A stretch of 64,000 bases of DNA, taken from assembly GCA_937957915.1 (NCBI GenBank), contig CALGNZ010000124.1, positions 1 to 64,000 of the forward strand. Direction: 5' to 3'. Below are positions 24,209-32,816 of the stretch, one piece after another (the stretch's first letter is position 1; each line of letters opens with the position of its first letter). The notes beneath the pieces are model-generated. The model was not told the origin of the DNA and made no database searches. It saw only the letters and a program-made list of their open reading frames with translations. Position numbers and translations under genes: made by a program. The stretch is from an uncultured Granulosicoccaceae bacterium. Its GTDB lineage: Bacteria; Pseudomonadota; Gammaproteobacteria; Granulosicoccales; Granulosicoccaceae.

Positions 24209-25351
24209 ATGCAACCCGACCTCCTGACCCGCACCGATGACGATGCTCCTTTTTGCGAAAATCCGGCCGACTCGTACACCTTGCCAGCACGCTTCTACCT
24301 CGATGAGGACATCTTTCAAAAGGAGCAGGACGCCATTTTCCACGCCAACTGGTGGTATGCCGGGCACACCAGCCAGCTTGCCGGCAACGGCGACTACCTG
24401 ACTTGCGCCGTTGGTGATCAGAATGTGTTTGTGGTGCGTGATCGCACTGGTGAGTTACGTGCGTTTTACAATGTGTGCCAGCACCGAGGGCACGAACTGC
24501 TCAACGGTGCAGGACGCACCAATGTTATTGTTTGCCCGTATCATGCCTGGTCCTACGACCTGGATGGCTCACTGATCGGGGCACGCAACACGGCGAAGAT
24601 GGCCGGTTTTTCCAAATGTGATTTTTCCCTCAAGCCTGTGCAGGTCGAAGTGTTCTGCGGACTGGTTTTTATTAATCTGGACAGCGCCGCAGCACCGCTA
24701 TCGGTACAGACAGGCAATCTCGAAAGCGAGATTCGCAGCTACTGTCCGGACGTTGATCAGCTCGCCTTTGCACAGCGCGATACCTACCACGCCACCTGCA
24801 ACTGGAAGGTGATGATCGACAACTTCCTGGAGTGTTATCACTGCCATACCGCCCACCGGGACTTCGTTGATCTGGTGGACATGGAAAGCTACCGCTCGGA
24901 AGCAAAAGGGATTTACTCCAGCCATATCTCAAACGCTGCAAAATCGACCGAGAACTCCGCTTATCAGTTTGAAAAAGGCGACGTCGACTTTGGTTACGCG
25001 GGCTGGTACCTGTGGCCAAACCTGACAATCTGGGCCTACCCGGGAGAACCGAATATTTCTGTGTTGCAAATGGTACCGGACGGCGCCGGCAACACGATTG
25101 AGTATCAGGACTGGTTTGTGCCAGGTGGCACGCCAACACCGCAACTCATCGACGCGATGAAATACCAAAAAGACATCCTGCAGCCAGAAGATATTTCACT
25201 GTGCGAAAGCGTTCAGCGAGGGCTCAAATCTAAAGGATACAACCAGGGTCGATTCGTCGTTGATTCAGATCGCAGCGAGCTGTCCGAGCACGCAGTGCAT
25301 CACTTTCAAAAACTGGTGGCTGATGCCCTTGATGCAGACCTGGAAGGCTAG
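24209..25351 (+). CDS. Rieske non-haem iron oxygenase, carnitine monooxygenase (CntA/YeaW)-like
   Basis: A 380-aa oxygenase from the ATG at 24209; an in-frame ATG at 24152 would add 19 residues absent from CntA/YeaW, whose N-terminus aligns here. Rieske ligands: C90-x-H92 and C109-x2-H112. Mononuclear iron: His211, His216 and Asp328. The bridging residue is Glu208 (LECYH), as in CntA, which uses Glu instead of Asp. ENPADSYTLPARFY, FYNVCQHRGHELLNG and the C-terminal PEDISLCESVQRGLKSKGY closely resemble E. coli YeaW. CntA splits carnitine to trimethylamine and malic semialdehyde. No CntB-type reductase is adjacent; a ferredoxin and reductase lie 3.3 kb on. Related enzymes for stachydrine or glycine betaine are alternatives. 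Confidence 0.78.
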   Translation: MQPDLLTRTDDDAPFCENPADSYTLPARFYLDEDIFQKEQDAIFHANWWYAGHTSQLAGNGDYLTCAVGDQNVFVVRDRTGELRAFYNVCQHRGHELLNGAGRTNVIVCPYHAWSYDLDGSLIGARNTAKMAGFSKCDFSLKPVQVEVFCGLVFINLDSAAAPLSVQTGNLESEIRSYCPDVDQLAFAQRDTYHATCNWKVMIDNFLECYHCHTAHRDFVDLVDMESYRSEAKGIYSSHISNAAKSTENSAYQFEKGDVDFGYAGWYLWPNLTIWAYPGEPNISVLQMVPDGAGNTIEYQDWFVPGGTPTPQLIDAMKYQKDILQPEDISLCESVQRGLKSKGYNQGRFVVDSDRSELSEHAVHHFQKLVADALDADLEG

Positions 25352-25466
25352 ATAAAAAAACTGTTCCAGACGATTAAGTCCGACGCGCCGTGTTCTGCTG
25401 CGCGGCGAACATCTCGACGAACATCGACGCAGTATCCGCTGTATGGAGCCTTGTGCCGATTGCAGG

Positions 25467-27557
25467 CTAGCTACTGCAGTCATTGGTCACTTCAACGCTG
25501 AGCACGGCGGGTGTGCCGCTTTCACGAGCAAGGAACGCGACATCATTGCCACTGGCCTGCGAAAGCATCAATGCTAACTCGCCGGTATTTTCCTGCTTAA
25601 GCCCGCTTAGGCTGAATTGATATTGCTGACCACTTAACCAACTGCCGGTGATGCTGCCTGTTATGGACCCGGTTTGTGGCACTTCCAGTTCGCTATCGGT
25701 TTCAGACCACAGGAATGCATCAGGCTGTGACACATTGATAGTACCGTCACCTTCATCGTTACCGACGGTGATCGTGAGCGTGGCGTTGCCTGTCAGAGCC
25801 AACCCCGAAGGAACTGAAAACGCCAGCAGGCTTCGTCGGTCGTCGCTATCGACACGCAGCTGTAAATCGTTAAATACTTCATCATCCTGTACATGCAAAT
25901 CCCGAATCGCTGCAAAGTCACTGATCGATGTTGTGGCGGTACAACCACTGTCGGGGGACGCTATAGTAGTGTTCACCTGAAAGCTCGCATACAGCTCTAG
26001 TGAGTTGGCAGGATTGCGAACATCAACGGTAAAGGATAACTGACTGCCCGGTGTCGCCGATGCAGGTGGCACCCACTGAATCGTATTGTCGCTGCTATTC
26101 CAGTTAAACTGATATTCGCCGGAAAAGAGCTCATAGCTGCCACCCGCACAATCTACAAACCCGGCTATTGACTGAGTGGCCTGAGTCCCTGCGGCGATAA
26201 CCTGTGCAGGTACATCGCTAACCGTACAGCTAACCGTAGTACCACCATTGCCCGGCTCATCCGGGTCTGTATCCGGGTCAGGGTCAACATTAGGATCAGA
26301 GTCGGCAATGAGTGGATTGGACGCCTGCTCGCGTTCAATATAGTTGAGCACATTATCCAGATCGGTATCGATTTGCAGATTAAAATCAGATTGAGAAAAT
26401 TGCACCACTTGCTGCGGTGAGGCTATAGGGACAGTCTTTTGCGCCTGCGCCACTATGTATTCAGTGCCGTTGAAGTTGTCTTTTAACGTTACATCGAGCA
26501 CGACAATTGTGCCAGCAGCAATACTGCTATTGGCGGTGTAAGTATTAGCGTTGCGACTGAGCCCGACAGTTTGCCCGTCAACCCGAAATTCTCCATAGAC
26601 CGAGCCCGGATTTTGAATGACCGACGGAACAGCAAACGTCGTCGTGAACGATAGCTCACCAGGTGCCGAGTTGCCGCCAGCTTCAAAGATACTGGTGCCA
26701 GCAATCAGCTCTGACAAGTCTGACTGGCTATCCCCGTCACGGTCTGACAGTTGATAGCCGTTCTGCGAAAACGTCACGGTTTGCTGATCAAACACTGAGG
26801 ACAGCTCATAACTCTGACTGGCCACAGACAATTTTTGACCAGTGACATTTTCAATATATTCCGCCGAGACCATTACCGGTGATTTTTCGACCGTATAAAA
26901 GGTACCTCGAAACTGGTTACCCGATTGCTCCAGCAATCTGACACTGTTACCTATCGAGGCCTCCACCGCATACTTACCGCTACTATCACTGCCAACCCCT
27001 TCGGGGTGTGCAGCAACCACGTTGATGTTCACCATTGGGGGCGCATCATTTTCATCACGAGGATTGGTGTTCTCTTCGCGCTCAATAATGTTGCTAACGG
27101 AGTCACCATCGGCATCATGCGCGTCAAAGTTATACGCAGACCGACGTATGGTTACCTGATCGTCGGTACTACCAGTCCGGACTTGCTGTGTCTGAGTGGC
27201 GAGCACCAGTGCTTCACCGCTGACCTGTTCAGTGAACTGAATACTCATCGAGACGACACTGTTGGCAGGCACTGAGACGTTGCCACTGAATGTGCCGTTA
27301 CCAGCCTGATTCAGGAAAACCTCAACGCCATTGACCGTAGCAAGAGCGGATACTGCCGCAGGGTTGATCGCCTGAGCGTTTCGTATTCTGTCTGGAGTGG
27401 AAAGAGTCAACCTGTCCGTTTCAAGCTGATCAACCGAGCTGTCGCACGAGGCGAGTGCAATTACGGTTGCAGCAACCAGCGCTCTGGTCAGACCGGCGCT
27501 TGCCGGGCTAGATTGATAAGACACTGATCGACTCTTTGTTAAATAGGTTTCAGTCAT
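25467..27557 (-). CDS. Lipoprotein with three Asp-rich repeat modules and a DNRLRE-like C-terminus
   Basis: A 696-aa predicted lipoprotein (lipobox LASC at about residue 38; ATG start at 27557, with an in-frame TTG 15 nt earlier). Three successive modules of about 110-130 aa each end in a beta strand followed by a calcium-binding Asp motif: DADGDSVSNIIEREENTNP, DRDGDSQSDLSELIAGT and DTDLDNVLNYIEREQASNP. A linker DPNVDPDPDTDPDEPG follows, then a domain with Cys pairs and a DNRLRE-like C-terminal jelly roll (DLQLRVDSDDRRSLLAFSVP). No function is known; a surface or adhesin-like role is inference. It is probably co-transcribed with the upstream secreted protein (87 bp gap). Confidence 0.75.
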   Translation of the reverse strand: MTETYLTKSRSVSYQSSPASAGLTRALVAATVIALASCDSSVDQLETDRLTLSTPDRIRNAQAINPAAVSALATVNGVEVFLNQAGNGTFSGNVSVPANSVVSMSIQFTEQVSGEALVLATQTQQVRTGSTDDQVTIRRSAYNFDAHDADGDSVSNIIEREENTNPRDENDAPPMVNINVVAAHPEGVGSDSSGKYAVEASIGNSVRLLEQSGNQFRGTFYTVEKSPVMVSAEYIENVTGQKLSVASQSYELSSVFDQQTVTFSQNGYQLSDRDGDSQSDLSELIAGTSIFEAGGNSAPGELSFTTTFAVPSVIQNPGSVYGEFRVDGQTVGLSRNANTYTANSSIAAGTIVVLDVTLKDNFNGTEYIVAQAQKTVPIASPQQVVQFSQSDFNLQIDTDLDNVLNYIEREQASNPLIADSDPNVDPDPDTDPDEPGNGGTTVSCTVSDVPAQVIAAGTQATQSIAGFVDCAGGSYELFSGEYQFNWNSSDNTIQWVPPASATPGSQLSFTVDVRNPANSLELYASFQVNTTIASPDSGCTATTSISDFAAIRDLHVQDDEVFNDLQLRVDSDDRRSLLAFSVPSGLALTGNATLTITVGNDEGDGTINVSQPDAFLWSETDSELEVPQTGSITGSITGSWLSGQQYQFSLSGLKQENTGELALMLSQASGNDVAFLARESGTPAVLSVEVTNDCSS

Positions 27558-27644
27558 TCTGCTCAGCCGCAATCCGTGTGTAATCCACCCTGCTACGAGC
27601 GCGTCGGCGCATGGCGATACCTGTGCAAAGTGACTTCAATTTCA

Positions 27645-28307
27645 CTAGTTAGCAGGCCCGTCAGTGATGATGGTAAGGGTGACGGTATCCGGATCGCCGC
27701 CGTTCACCGGGCCGGAGTCTCCACCACCACTGCTGGCTCCGGCAAGCGCTCCGAGTACTACCAGCGCTCCGAGGCCCAACAGCACAGTTTTCGAGTTAAA
27801 CCCACTCCCGGACTGCGAAGCCGGCGGCGCTGTGGCAACCGGCGCAGTTACCGGACGGTTGTCCGCGATCACCGGCGCCGGCTCCAGCGGTAACACGATT
27901 GGTGCGTAGTCGAAGCCACGGTTGGTAATGTTACCGGATGAGTCGCGGGCCTCTATGTAGTACTGCAACCCCTGATAGGCACTTTCCACCGTTTCCACGG
28001 CGATCATGTATTCATCGAGGGAGTCGAACAATGCCCGCATGGATATTCGGGTAAAGCCGCCCTGGTCGCTTTGGCGGTAGTACAGGGTGACCGATTCCAC
28101 CTCGAAATCGTCTGACACGCGTGCGAGAAAAGTCTGCAACTCGCCCGCCACCCCGGCGCTGTCAGCCTGGCGATGAATGAGTACCGGCGGTTCGGTATCC
28201 GCAACCTGCGCGGATGCGATACCTGCCAGCAACTGGCTCATACCCATCATCACGGCGAGCGATAATCCGATAAATCGTTTCATAGTGGATATCATGTTCG
28301 TACTCAT
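27645..28307 (-). CDS. Secreted protein with C-terminal membrane anchor
   Basis: A 220-aa protein with a signal peptide ending at IASAQVAD (about residue 34), a compact beta-rich domain beginning DTEPPVLIHRQ (about 37-140) that resembles Ig-like/carbohydrate-binding repeats and includes YYIEARDSSGN, a Pro/Ala linker, then a glycine/alanine-rich hydrophobic helix (about 173-190) and a short Gly-rich tail. It lies just upstream of the Asp-repeat lipoprotein on the same strand; the two likely act together at the envelope. Function not recognised. Confidence 0.7.
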   Translation of the reverse strand: MSTNMISTMKRFIGLSLAVMMGMSQLLAGIASAQVADTEPPVLIHRQADSAGVAGELQTFLARVSDDFEVESVTLYYRQSDQGGFTRISMRALFDSLDEYMIAVETVESAYQGLQYYIEARDSSGNITNRGFDYAPIVLPLEPAPVIADNRPVTAPVATAPPASQSGSGFNSKTVLLGLGALVVLGALAGASSGGGDSGPVNGGDPDTVTLTIITDGPAN

Positions 28308-28694
28308 TGTTGCACCGGCCAGTTCGCCAGCGAAAATGTGAACTATTCACCATTCGCTCAAACGCCGCAACTATCAATGTTTTTTCGGGCCCGGTTAATT
28401 GCTGCCCACAGAGGCCTGTTGCTCGTTCGCAACGAAGATCGGGCACATCAAAACACTTATCAGGAGCAAAGCAATAATCGGGAGCATCCACGCAGCAAAC
28501 GGGCGTTTGCAGTGAGATTCGTGATGGGCGTCGCTTGATCGATAGTGGTAATCGGCCGTGTTAAAGACAGCGGCATTGGCACGCCCGCTGGTGACGGATG
28601 TGTTTAGACGCGCAGCGGTCTCGCAAGGATACTGTGCGGCGAATTGCCTGCCGTTACTGACACGGCAGTGATCGCTTGCGGTACCGCACCGGGG
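28308..28694. other. Gap between the ferredoxin reductase and the secreted protein gene
   Basis: A 387-bp region upstream of the secreted-protein operon and downstream of the reductase stop. I see no gene, RNA or clear hairpin in it; it presumably holds the promoter of 28307. Confidence 0.5.
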
Positions 28695-29954
28695 CTACGC
28701 TTTTGACGGAAGCAAGGCCTTAAGATCAAATGCGCTGTCACCGGCCTGCTCGGCGCCTGGCGAAACGCCTGCCTCAATCAGCTTTCTCGCCAGCATGTGG
28801 TCTCGCGGCATATTGACGGAATCTACCGCCAGCAATTTACCCGATCGATAGTGATACATCGAAAAGCTGTTTGCCGTGGATTCGCCACGCATGACATATT
28901 CGTCAGCATCGAATGATAAGCCTGCCATTTGCAGACTGTGCTCTCCCTGATCGGACCAGAACCAGGGTACCGCTTTGTAGCTGGTCAGAGATGATGACTC
29001 TGCTGCACCACCGCTGGCCAGTGCTGCAATATTAGCGGCTGCCACCCTCGCCTGATCAGTTGCGTTCTGAATTGACTCGAGTCGCAGTCGATCAACGGCG
29101 GCAAAGGGATTCGGATGATTGGCACAATCGCCAGCGGCGAACACAAAGGGATCGGACGTGCGGCAGAATTCATCGACCACCACGCCGTTATCGCAGTGCA
29201 ATCCGGCAGCTTCAGCCAAGCCCGCGTCTGGTATTACGCCAATGCCAACAACTACCATTTGCGCGTCCAGCACCTCGCCATCGGCACAGTTCACATGCGT
29301 GACCTGACCATTGTTTCCACCGATACTCGAAATTGCCTCGCCAAGCCGCAAGCTGACACCGCTTTGCAAATGCATATCCTGGTACCACTGCGAGATTGCC
29401 GGCGCTACCGCTCTGGCCATAACGCGATCTGCGGTATCAAAGACGGTTACGTTCTTGCCCAGACTGCGAGCAGCCGCCGCCACTTCGAGCCCGATGAAGC
29501 CCGCTCCGATCACCACCAGACTGTCAACTTCGTTCAAGCGGGCTTTTATCGCACGGCTATCGTCGAGGCTTCGCAGGCAATGCACACCGCTGAGTTCAGC
29601 ACCATCAACCGGCAATTGCCGAGGCGCGGCGCCAGTGGCCATTAGCAGCCAGGAGTAAGGTTGACGATCATTACCAGACAACACCTGTCTGGCGTCGAGA
29701 TCAATCGAGGTAACCGCTTGATTGAGGTGCAATGCGACTGACTTGGCCGGATAAAAGCTCTCAGGGCGCATTGGCAGCTTATCTTCGCCAATTTTGTCGA
29801 GTAAAAATGACTTGGACAAGGGTGGCCTATGATAGGGCGCATCGGCCTCAGCGCTGTACATCACGATCGGGCCGTCAAACTTGCTCTTGCGCAATGACAG
29901 ACACAGCTGAACACCGGCCTGTCCACCACCAACAATCACCACAGGATCAGTCAT
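28695..29954 (-). CDS. FAD-dependent ferredoxin reductase
   Basis: A 419-aa reductase of the putidaredoxin/rubredoxin reductase family. FAD-binding motif VIVGGGQAGVQ (about 5-15), AP-YHRPPLSK segment, NAD-binding VVIGAGFIGLEVAAAARSLG (about 147-166) and the second FAD motif VFAAGDCANHPNPF (about 268-281), with a C-terminal reductase domain (YKAVPWFWSDQGEHSLQMAG). It follows the ferredoxin gene by 26 bp on the same strand. The pair would pass electrons from NAD(P)H to an oxygenase; the CntA-like Rieske protein at 24209-25351 is the nearest candidate acceptor. Confidence 0.9.
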   Translation of the reverse strand: MTDPVVIVGGGQAGVQLCLSLRKSKFDGPIVMYSAEADAPYHRPPLSKSFLLDKIGEDKLPMRPESFYPAKSVALHLNQAVTSIDLDARQVLSGNDRQPYSWLLMATGAAPRQLPVDGAELSGVHCLRSLDDSRAIKARLNEVDSLVVIGAGFIGLEVAAAARSLGKNVTVFDTADRVMARAVAPAISQWYQDMHLQSGVSLRLGEAISSIGGNNGQVTHVNCADGEVLDAQMVVVGIGVIPDAGLAEAAGLHCDNGVVVDEFCRTSDPFVFAAGDCANHPNPFAAVDRLRLESIQNATDQARVAAANIAALASGGAAESSSLTSYKAVPWFWSDQGEHSLQMAGLSFDADEYVMRGESTANSFSMYHYRSGKLLAVDSVNMPRDHMLARKLIEAGVSPGAEQAGDSAFDLKALLPSKA

Positions 29955-29980
29955 TTATGTTTCACTAAGCGCGGAATCGG

Positions 29981-30304
29981 CTAGTTTTGCTCGGCGGGTA
30001 AGTGAACAACCATGCCTTCCATATCATCAGTCACCTTTATCTGGCAACTCAGGCGACTGGAATCACGACGCTCCTCGGCGGCAAAGCCAAGCATTTCGTC
30101 TTCTTCGCTTTCCATTGCAGGCAGCTTTGCCGACCAATCGCCTTCGATAAAGCAGTGGCAGGTAGCGCACATACATGAACCACCACACTCGGCCTCGATG
30201 CCGTCGATGTTATTGGCGATTGCAGTTTCCATCAGGCTGACACCCGTTTTTGCATCCACTGGATGCTCGGTGCCGTCAGCGTCAACATAGGTAATTTTTG
30301 GCAT
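29981..30304 (-). CDS. [2Fe-2S] ferredoxin, adrenodoxin type
   Basis: A 107-aa plant/vertebrate-type ferredoxin. Cluster ligands are Cys40, Cys46, Cys49 and Cys87 in the C-x5-C-x2-C...C pattern (ECGGSCMCATCHC). Extra cysteines at 44 and 51 are not ligands in the family. It is the first gene of a two-gene unit with the ferredoxin reductase and would be the electron carrier of a three-component oxygenase. Confidence 0.92.
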   Translation of the reverse strand: MPKITYVDADGTEHPVDAKTGVSLMETAIANNIDGIEAECGGSCMCATCHCFIEGDWSAKLPAMESEEDEMLGFAAEERRDSSRLSCQIKVTDDMEGMVVHLPAEQN

Positions 30305-30630
30305 TTCAGTTCACGTGTTTTCTGGTCAGAGAGTAAGTAATCCAACCGGTATTTATTGGCTAAAAGCTAAATGACAAGACGGTGGTGAGCCGCCAGTGCA
30401 TTTTGCCGGCTAATACTACTGGAAATTAACCCTCGTTGTTGCCAACTTTAGTACTGCTCGTTGTTGCCAACTTTAGTACTGTAGACTGGCAACCTCAGCC
30501 GTAAGCCGATGCAATAATCAGGTCGAGCTGCCGGGTATGGCATCAGCAACAATCCCTCTGGCGGGTGATCCTGACTTTGCTTTTGCTATACTCGCTCCCT
30601 TCCAGCTTTCGACCACGTGTGAATTTTACA
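30305..30630. other. Divergent gap ahead of ferredoxin and Gfo/Idh/MocA genes
   Basis: A 326-bp promoter-bearing gap between two divergent genes. Its main feature is a perfect 25-bp tandem duplication at 30432-30481. A TATACT hexamer at 30587-30592 could be a -10 element for the rightward gene, without a good -35. Confidence 0.5.
30432..30481. repeat. 25-bp perfect tandem duplication
   Basis: Two identical 25-bp copies (30432-30456 and 30457-30481), each starting CTCGTTGTTGCCAAC. A nearby TGGCAAC (30487) is the reverse complement of the GTTGCCA core of each copy. Confidence 0.97.
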
Positions 30631-31578
30631 ATGAACGTACTGATGATTGGCAATGGCGCTTTCGCCAAGAAGCACCTTGACGGCATTCGCAACATTGATG
30701 GTGTAACGGTTGCAGCCATCGTAGGTCGACGGCAGTCCGCAACCCAGGATATTGCTGACCAGTACGGCATTGCACACGCTTTTGATAATCTGGAGGCCGC
30801 ACTTGCTGTGCCGGGTCTGGATGCAGCCATTATTACCTCTCCAACACAAGTGCATGCAGAACAGGCTATCCAGTGCATGCGCGCCGGTTTGCACGTCGAG
30901 GTTGAAATACCGATGGCAGACTCGCTGCAGGACGCGCAGTCAATCTGTGATGCGCAAAAAGAAACCGGGAAAATAGCCATGGCCGGGCACACCCGCCGCT
31001 TTAATCCCAGCCATCAGTATGTGCGCCAGCAGATTGATAAAGGCGATTTCAACATCCAGCAAATGGATGTTCAGACCTATTTCTTTCGTCGCACCAATAT
31101 GAATGCCGAGGGCAACCCGCGCAGCTGGACAGACCACCTGCTCTGGCACCATGCCTGCCACACCGTTGATCTTTTTCAGTATCAAACTGGCGAAATAGCC
31201 AGTGAGGTATTTGCACTACAGGGGCCGAAACATCCCGATCTCGGTATCGCAATGGATATGTCTATTGGTATGAAAACACCATCCGGCGCCTTGTGCACTT
31301 TGTCCCTTTCATTCAACAACAATGGCCCACTCGGCACCTTCTTTCGCTACATCGGTGACAGCAACACATACATCGCTCGCTACGATGATCTGGTTGATGG
31401 TCATGAAAAAGCGATCGATGTATCAAAGGTAGCTGTGTCGATGAACGGCATCGAACTGCAGGATCGGGAATTTTTTAACAGCATCGCGGAAAATCGCGAG
31501 CCCAATTCGAGCGTGCACCAGTGCATCGATGCGATGAAAACACTGCAGCGACTCAGCGAGTGTCTTGACTACGCGTGA
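30631..31578 (+). CDS. Gfo/Idh/MocA-family oxidoreductase
   Basis: A 315-aa NAD(P)-dependent dehydrogenase. The Rossmann start NVLMIGNGAFAKKHLDGIRN, the ASPTQ-like ITSPTQVHAEQAIQCMRAG segment and the catalytic EIPMADS (EKP equivalent, Glu then Ile in place of Lys-Pro context) are visible, followed by the alpha/beta substrate domain with WHHACHTVDLFQYQTG. Start ambiguous between ATG 30631 and GTG 30619; neither has a strong ribosome-binding sequence. The family oxidises sugars, inositols and derivatives; the substrate here is unknown. In place of the usual EKP lysine this protein has Ile, which weakens a standard catalytic assignment. Confidence 0.82.
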   Translation: MNVLMIGNGAFAKKHLDGIRNIDGVTVAAIVGRRQSATQDIADQYGIAHAFDNLEAALAVPGLDAAIITSPTQVHAEQAIQCMRAGLHVEVEIPMADSLQDAQSICDAQKETGKIAMAGHTRRFNPSHQYVRQQIDKGDFNIQQMDVQTYFFRRTNMNAEGNPRSWTDHLLWHHACHTVDLFQYQTGEIASEVFALQGPKHPDLGIAMDMSIGMKTPSGALCTLSLSFNNNGPLGTFFRYIGDSNTYIARYDDLVDGHEKAIDVSKVAVSMNGIELQDREFFNSIAENREPNSSVHQCIDAMKTLQRLSECLDYA

Positions 31579-31623
31579 ATTGACAGTCAAACACCGGCCG
31601 CCGCACGAGCATAGGCAGCAATC

Positions 31624-31643
31624 TGCGTCGCGAGAGCGACGCA
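31624..31643. terminator. Perfect hairpin between convergent genes
   Basis: TGCGTCGC-GAGA-GCGACGCA: an 8-bp perfect stem with a GAGA tetraloop, between the convergent Gfo/Idh/MocA gene and the lipoprotein gene. Position fits a bidirectional terminator, but there is no T-run on either side. Confidence 0.5.
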
Positions 31644-31709
31644 CTGCGGCCGGAGTTTGTAAGGCGCATTGCTATTCCAGCGCCACGAATATCCACCACG
31701 GGTTATTGA

Positions 31710-32816
31710 TTATTGCACCAACAGCACCGGAGCATGGATTCCTTCACTGCCAACAATAATGAAGTCACCGCCGGCACTAAAGGCAACTGACTCGCTCTGG
31801 GACATCCGGTGAGAAGAGATAATCTGCGGTTTACTGCGCAACGCCGCCGACCAGGCTTGGCCTGGCTGTTTGCGGTACAGGTACACATGGCGGTAGTTAG
31901 CTATAACTGCGAGTTGGTTATCAGCGCTAATGTCCATGGCTGTCGGCCCAAGTAGAAATCGCGAGCCCAGACTCTGCTCTATCCAGCTGGCGCTGGCATC
32001 CCAGTGCAAGCCAGTCGTGTTGCCGATCAGTTTCGCGGTTATTTGCCCGGGCTGCGATTCGAACACCAGCGGCAATTCATATAAAGATGACTTCGCCCCC
32101 CGTTTGGCGACCAGATAAATCGATCCGTCTTCAGCAGACACGGCAATCGACTCAACGTTCTGCGGGCCATCGACGTAGGCAAATTCGATTGTGGCCTGTA
32201 CCTTCAATTCACGCGAAGCATGCGCTGCCGCTGCAACAGGCTTTGCGTTTGCAGAATTACTCGGTTGCACGGTAGCGGCACTGGCGAAACCTCTCTGCAA
32301 CACAGGTTGGTCCAGCACAGGCTCCTCAAGCAAGTATAAAAACGAAGAACTGCGGCGCCGCAGGTTATCGCCAGTATCTGCAATCGCAAGCCATGATTTC
32401 CCTTCATGTCGGAAACTTGCCAGATCTTCCCAGTCAATATTGCGTTCGGGCAGGCTGAATGTTTGCAGATGCCTGCCGGTTTTATCGACGGCAAAAAGCT
32501 CCGGGCGGTTTCCACTATCGTTAATCGCCCAAAACACATCCGGGTTCTTGTGCGAAGCAGCAAGCCCGCTGAGCTCTCCGATCGATGTAGATTCCAGATA
32601 GCCTGAGAGTACGGTAGTTACCTCGCCCTGCAACGGACCACCGGCCTCCTGCACACTGGTTTTGTGCAGCGCCTGGGCCTGTATGCTTTTCAACCAGTTG
32701 TTTTGCGATCGCTGCGCCAGCTGCTGCGTGCATCCCGTTAGCACAATCACCAAAGCGGCAACAACCGCAGCCTTGAACAGGCTTGTGCCAGCTGATTTAT
32801 TGCAAAGTCTGTTCAC
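31710..32816 (-). CDS. Lipoprotein with beta-propeller-like domain
   Basis: A 368-aa predicted lipoprotein; lipobox VLTGC at about residue 29. GTG start directly after the TAG of the upstream gene (TAGGTG), so translation is coupled. The mature part contains propeller-like blades: LSGLAASHKNPDVFWAINDS, ELFAVDKTGRHLQTFSL, DWEDLASFRHEGKSWLAIAD, VESIAVSAEDGSIYLVAKRG and MDISADNQLAVIANYRHVYL. This resembles the esterase-like/SMP-30-like or phytase-like propellers, but no catalytic set is clear. Coupling to the degenerate swivel-domain protein is unexplained. Confidence 0.7.
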   Translation of the reverse strand: MNRLCNKSAGTSLFKAAVVAALVIVLTGCTQQLAQRSQNNWLKSIQAQALHKTSVQEAGGPLQGEVTTVLSGYLESTSIGELSGLAASHKNPDVFWAINDSGNRPELFAVDKTGRHLQTFSLPERNIDWEDLASFRHEGKSWLAIADTGDNLRRRSSSFLYLLEEPVLDQPVLQRGFASAATVQPSNSANAKPVAAAAHASRELKVQATIEFAYVDGPQNVESIAVSAEDGSIYLVAKRGAKSSLYELPLVFESQPGQITAKLIGNTTGLHWDASASWIEQSLGSRFLLGPTAMDISADNQLAVIANYRHVYLYRKQPGQAWSAALRSKPQIISSHRMSQSESVAFSAGGDFIIVGSEGIHAPVLLVQ

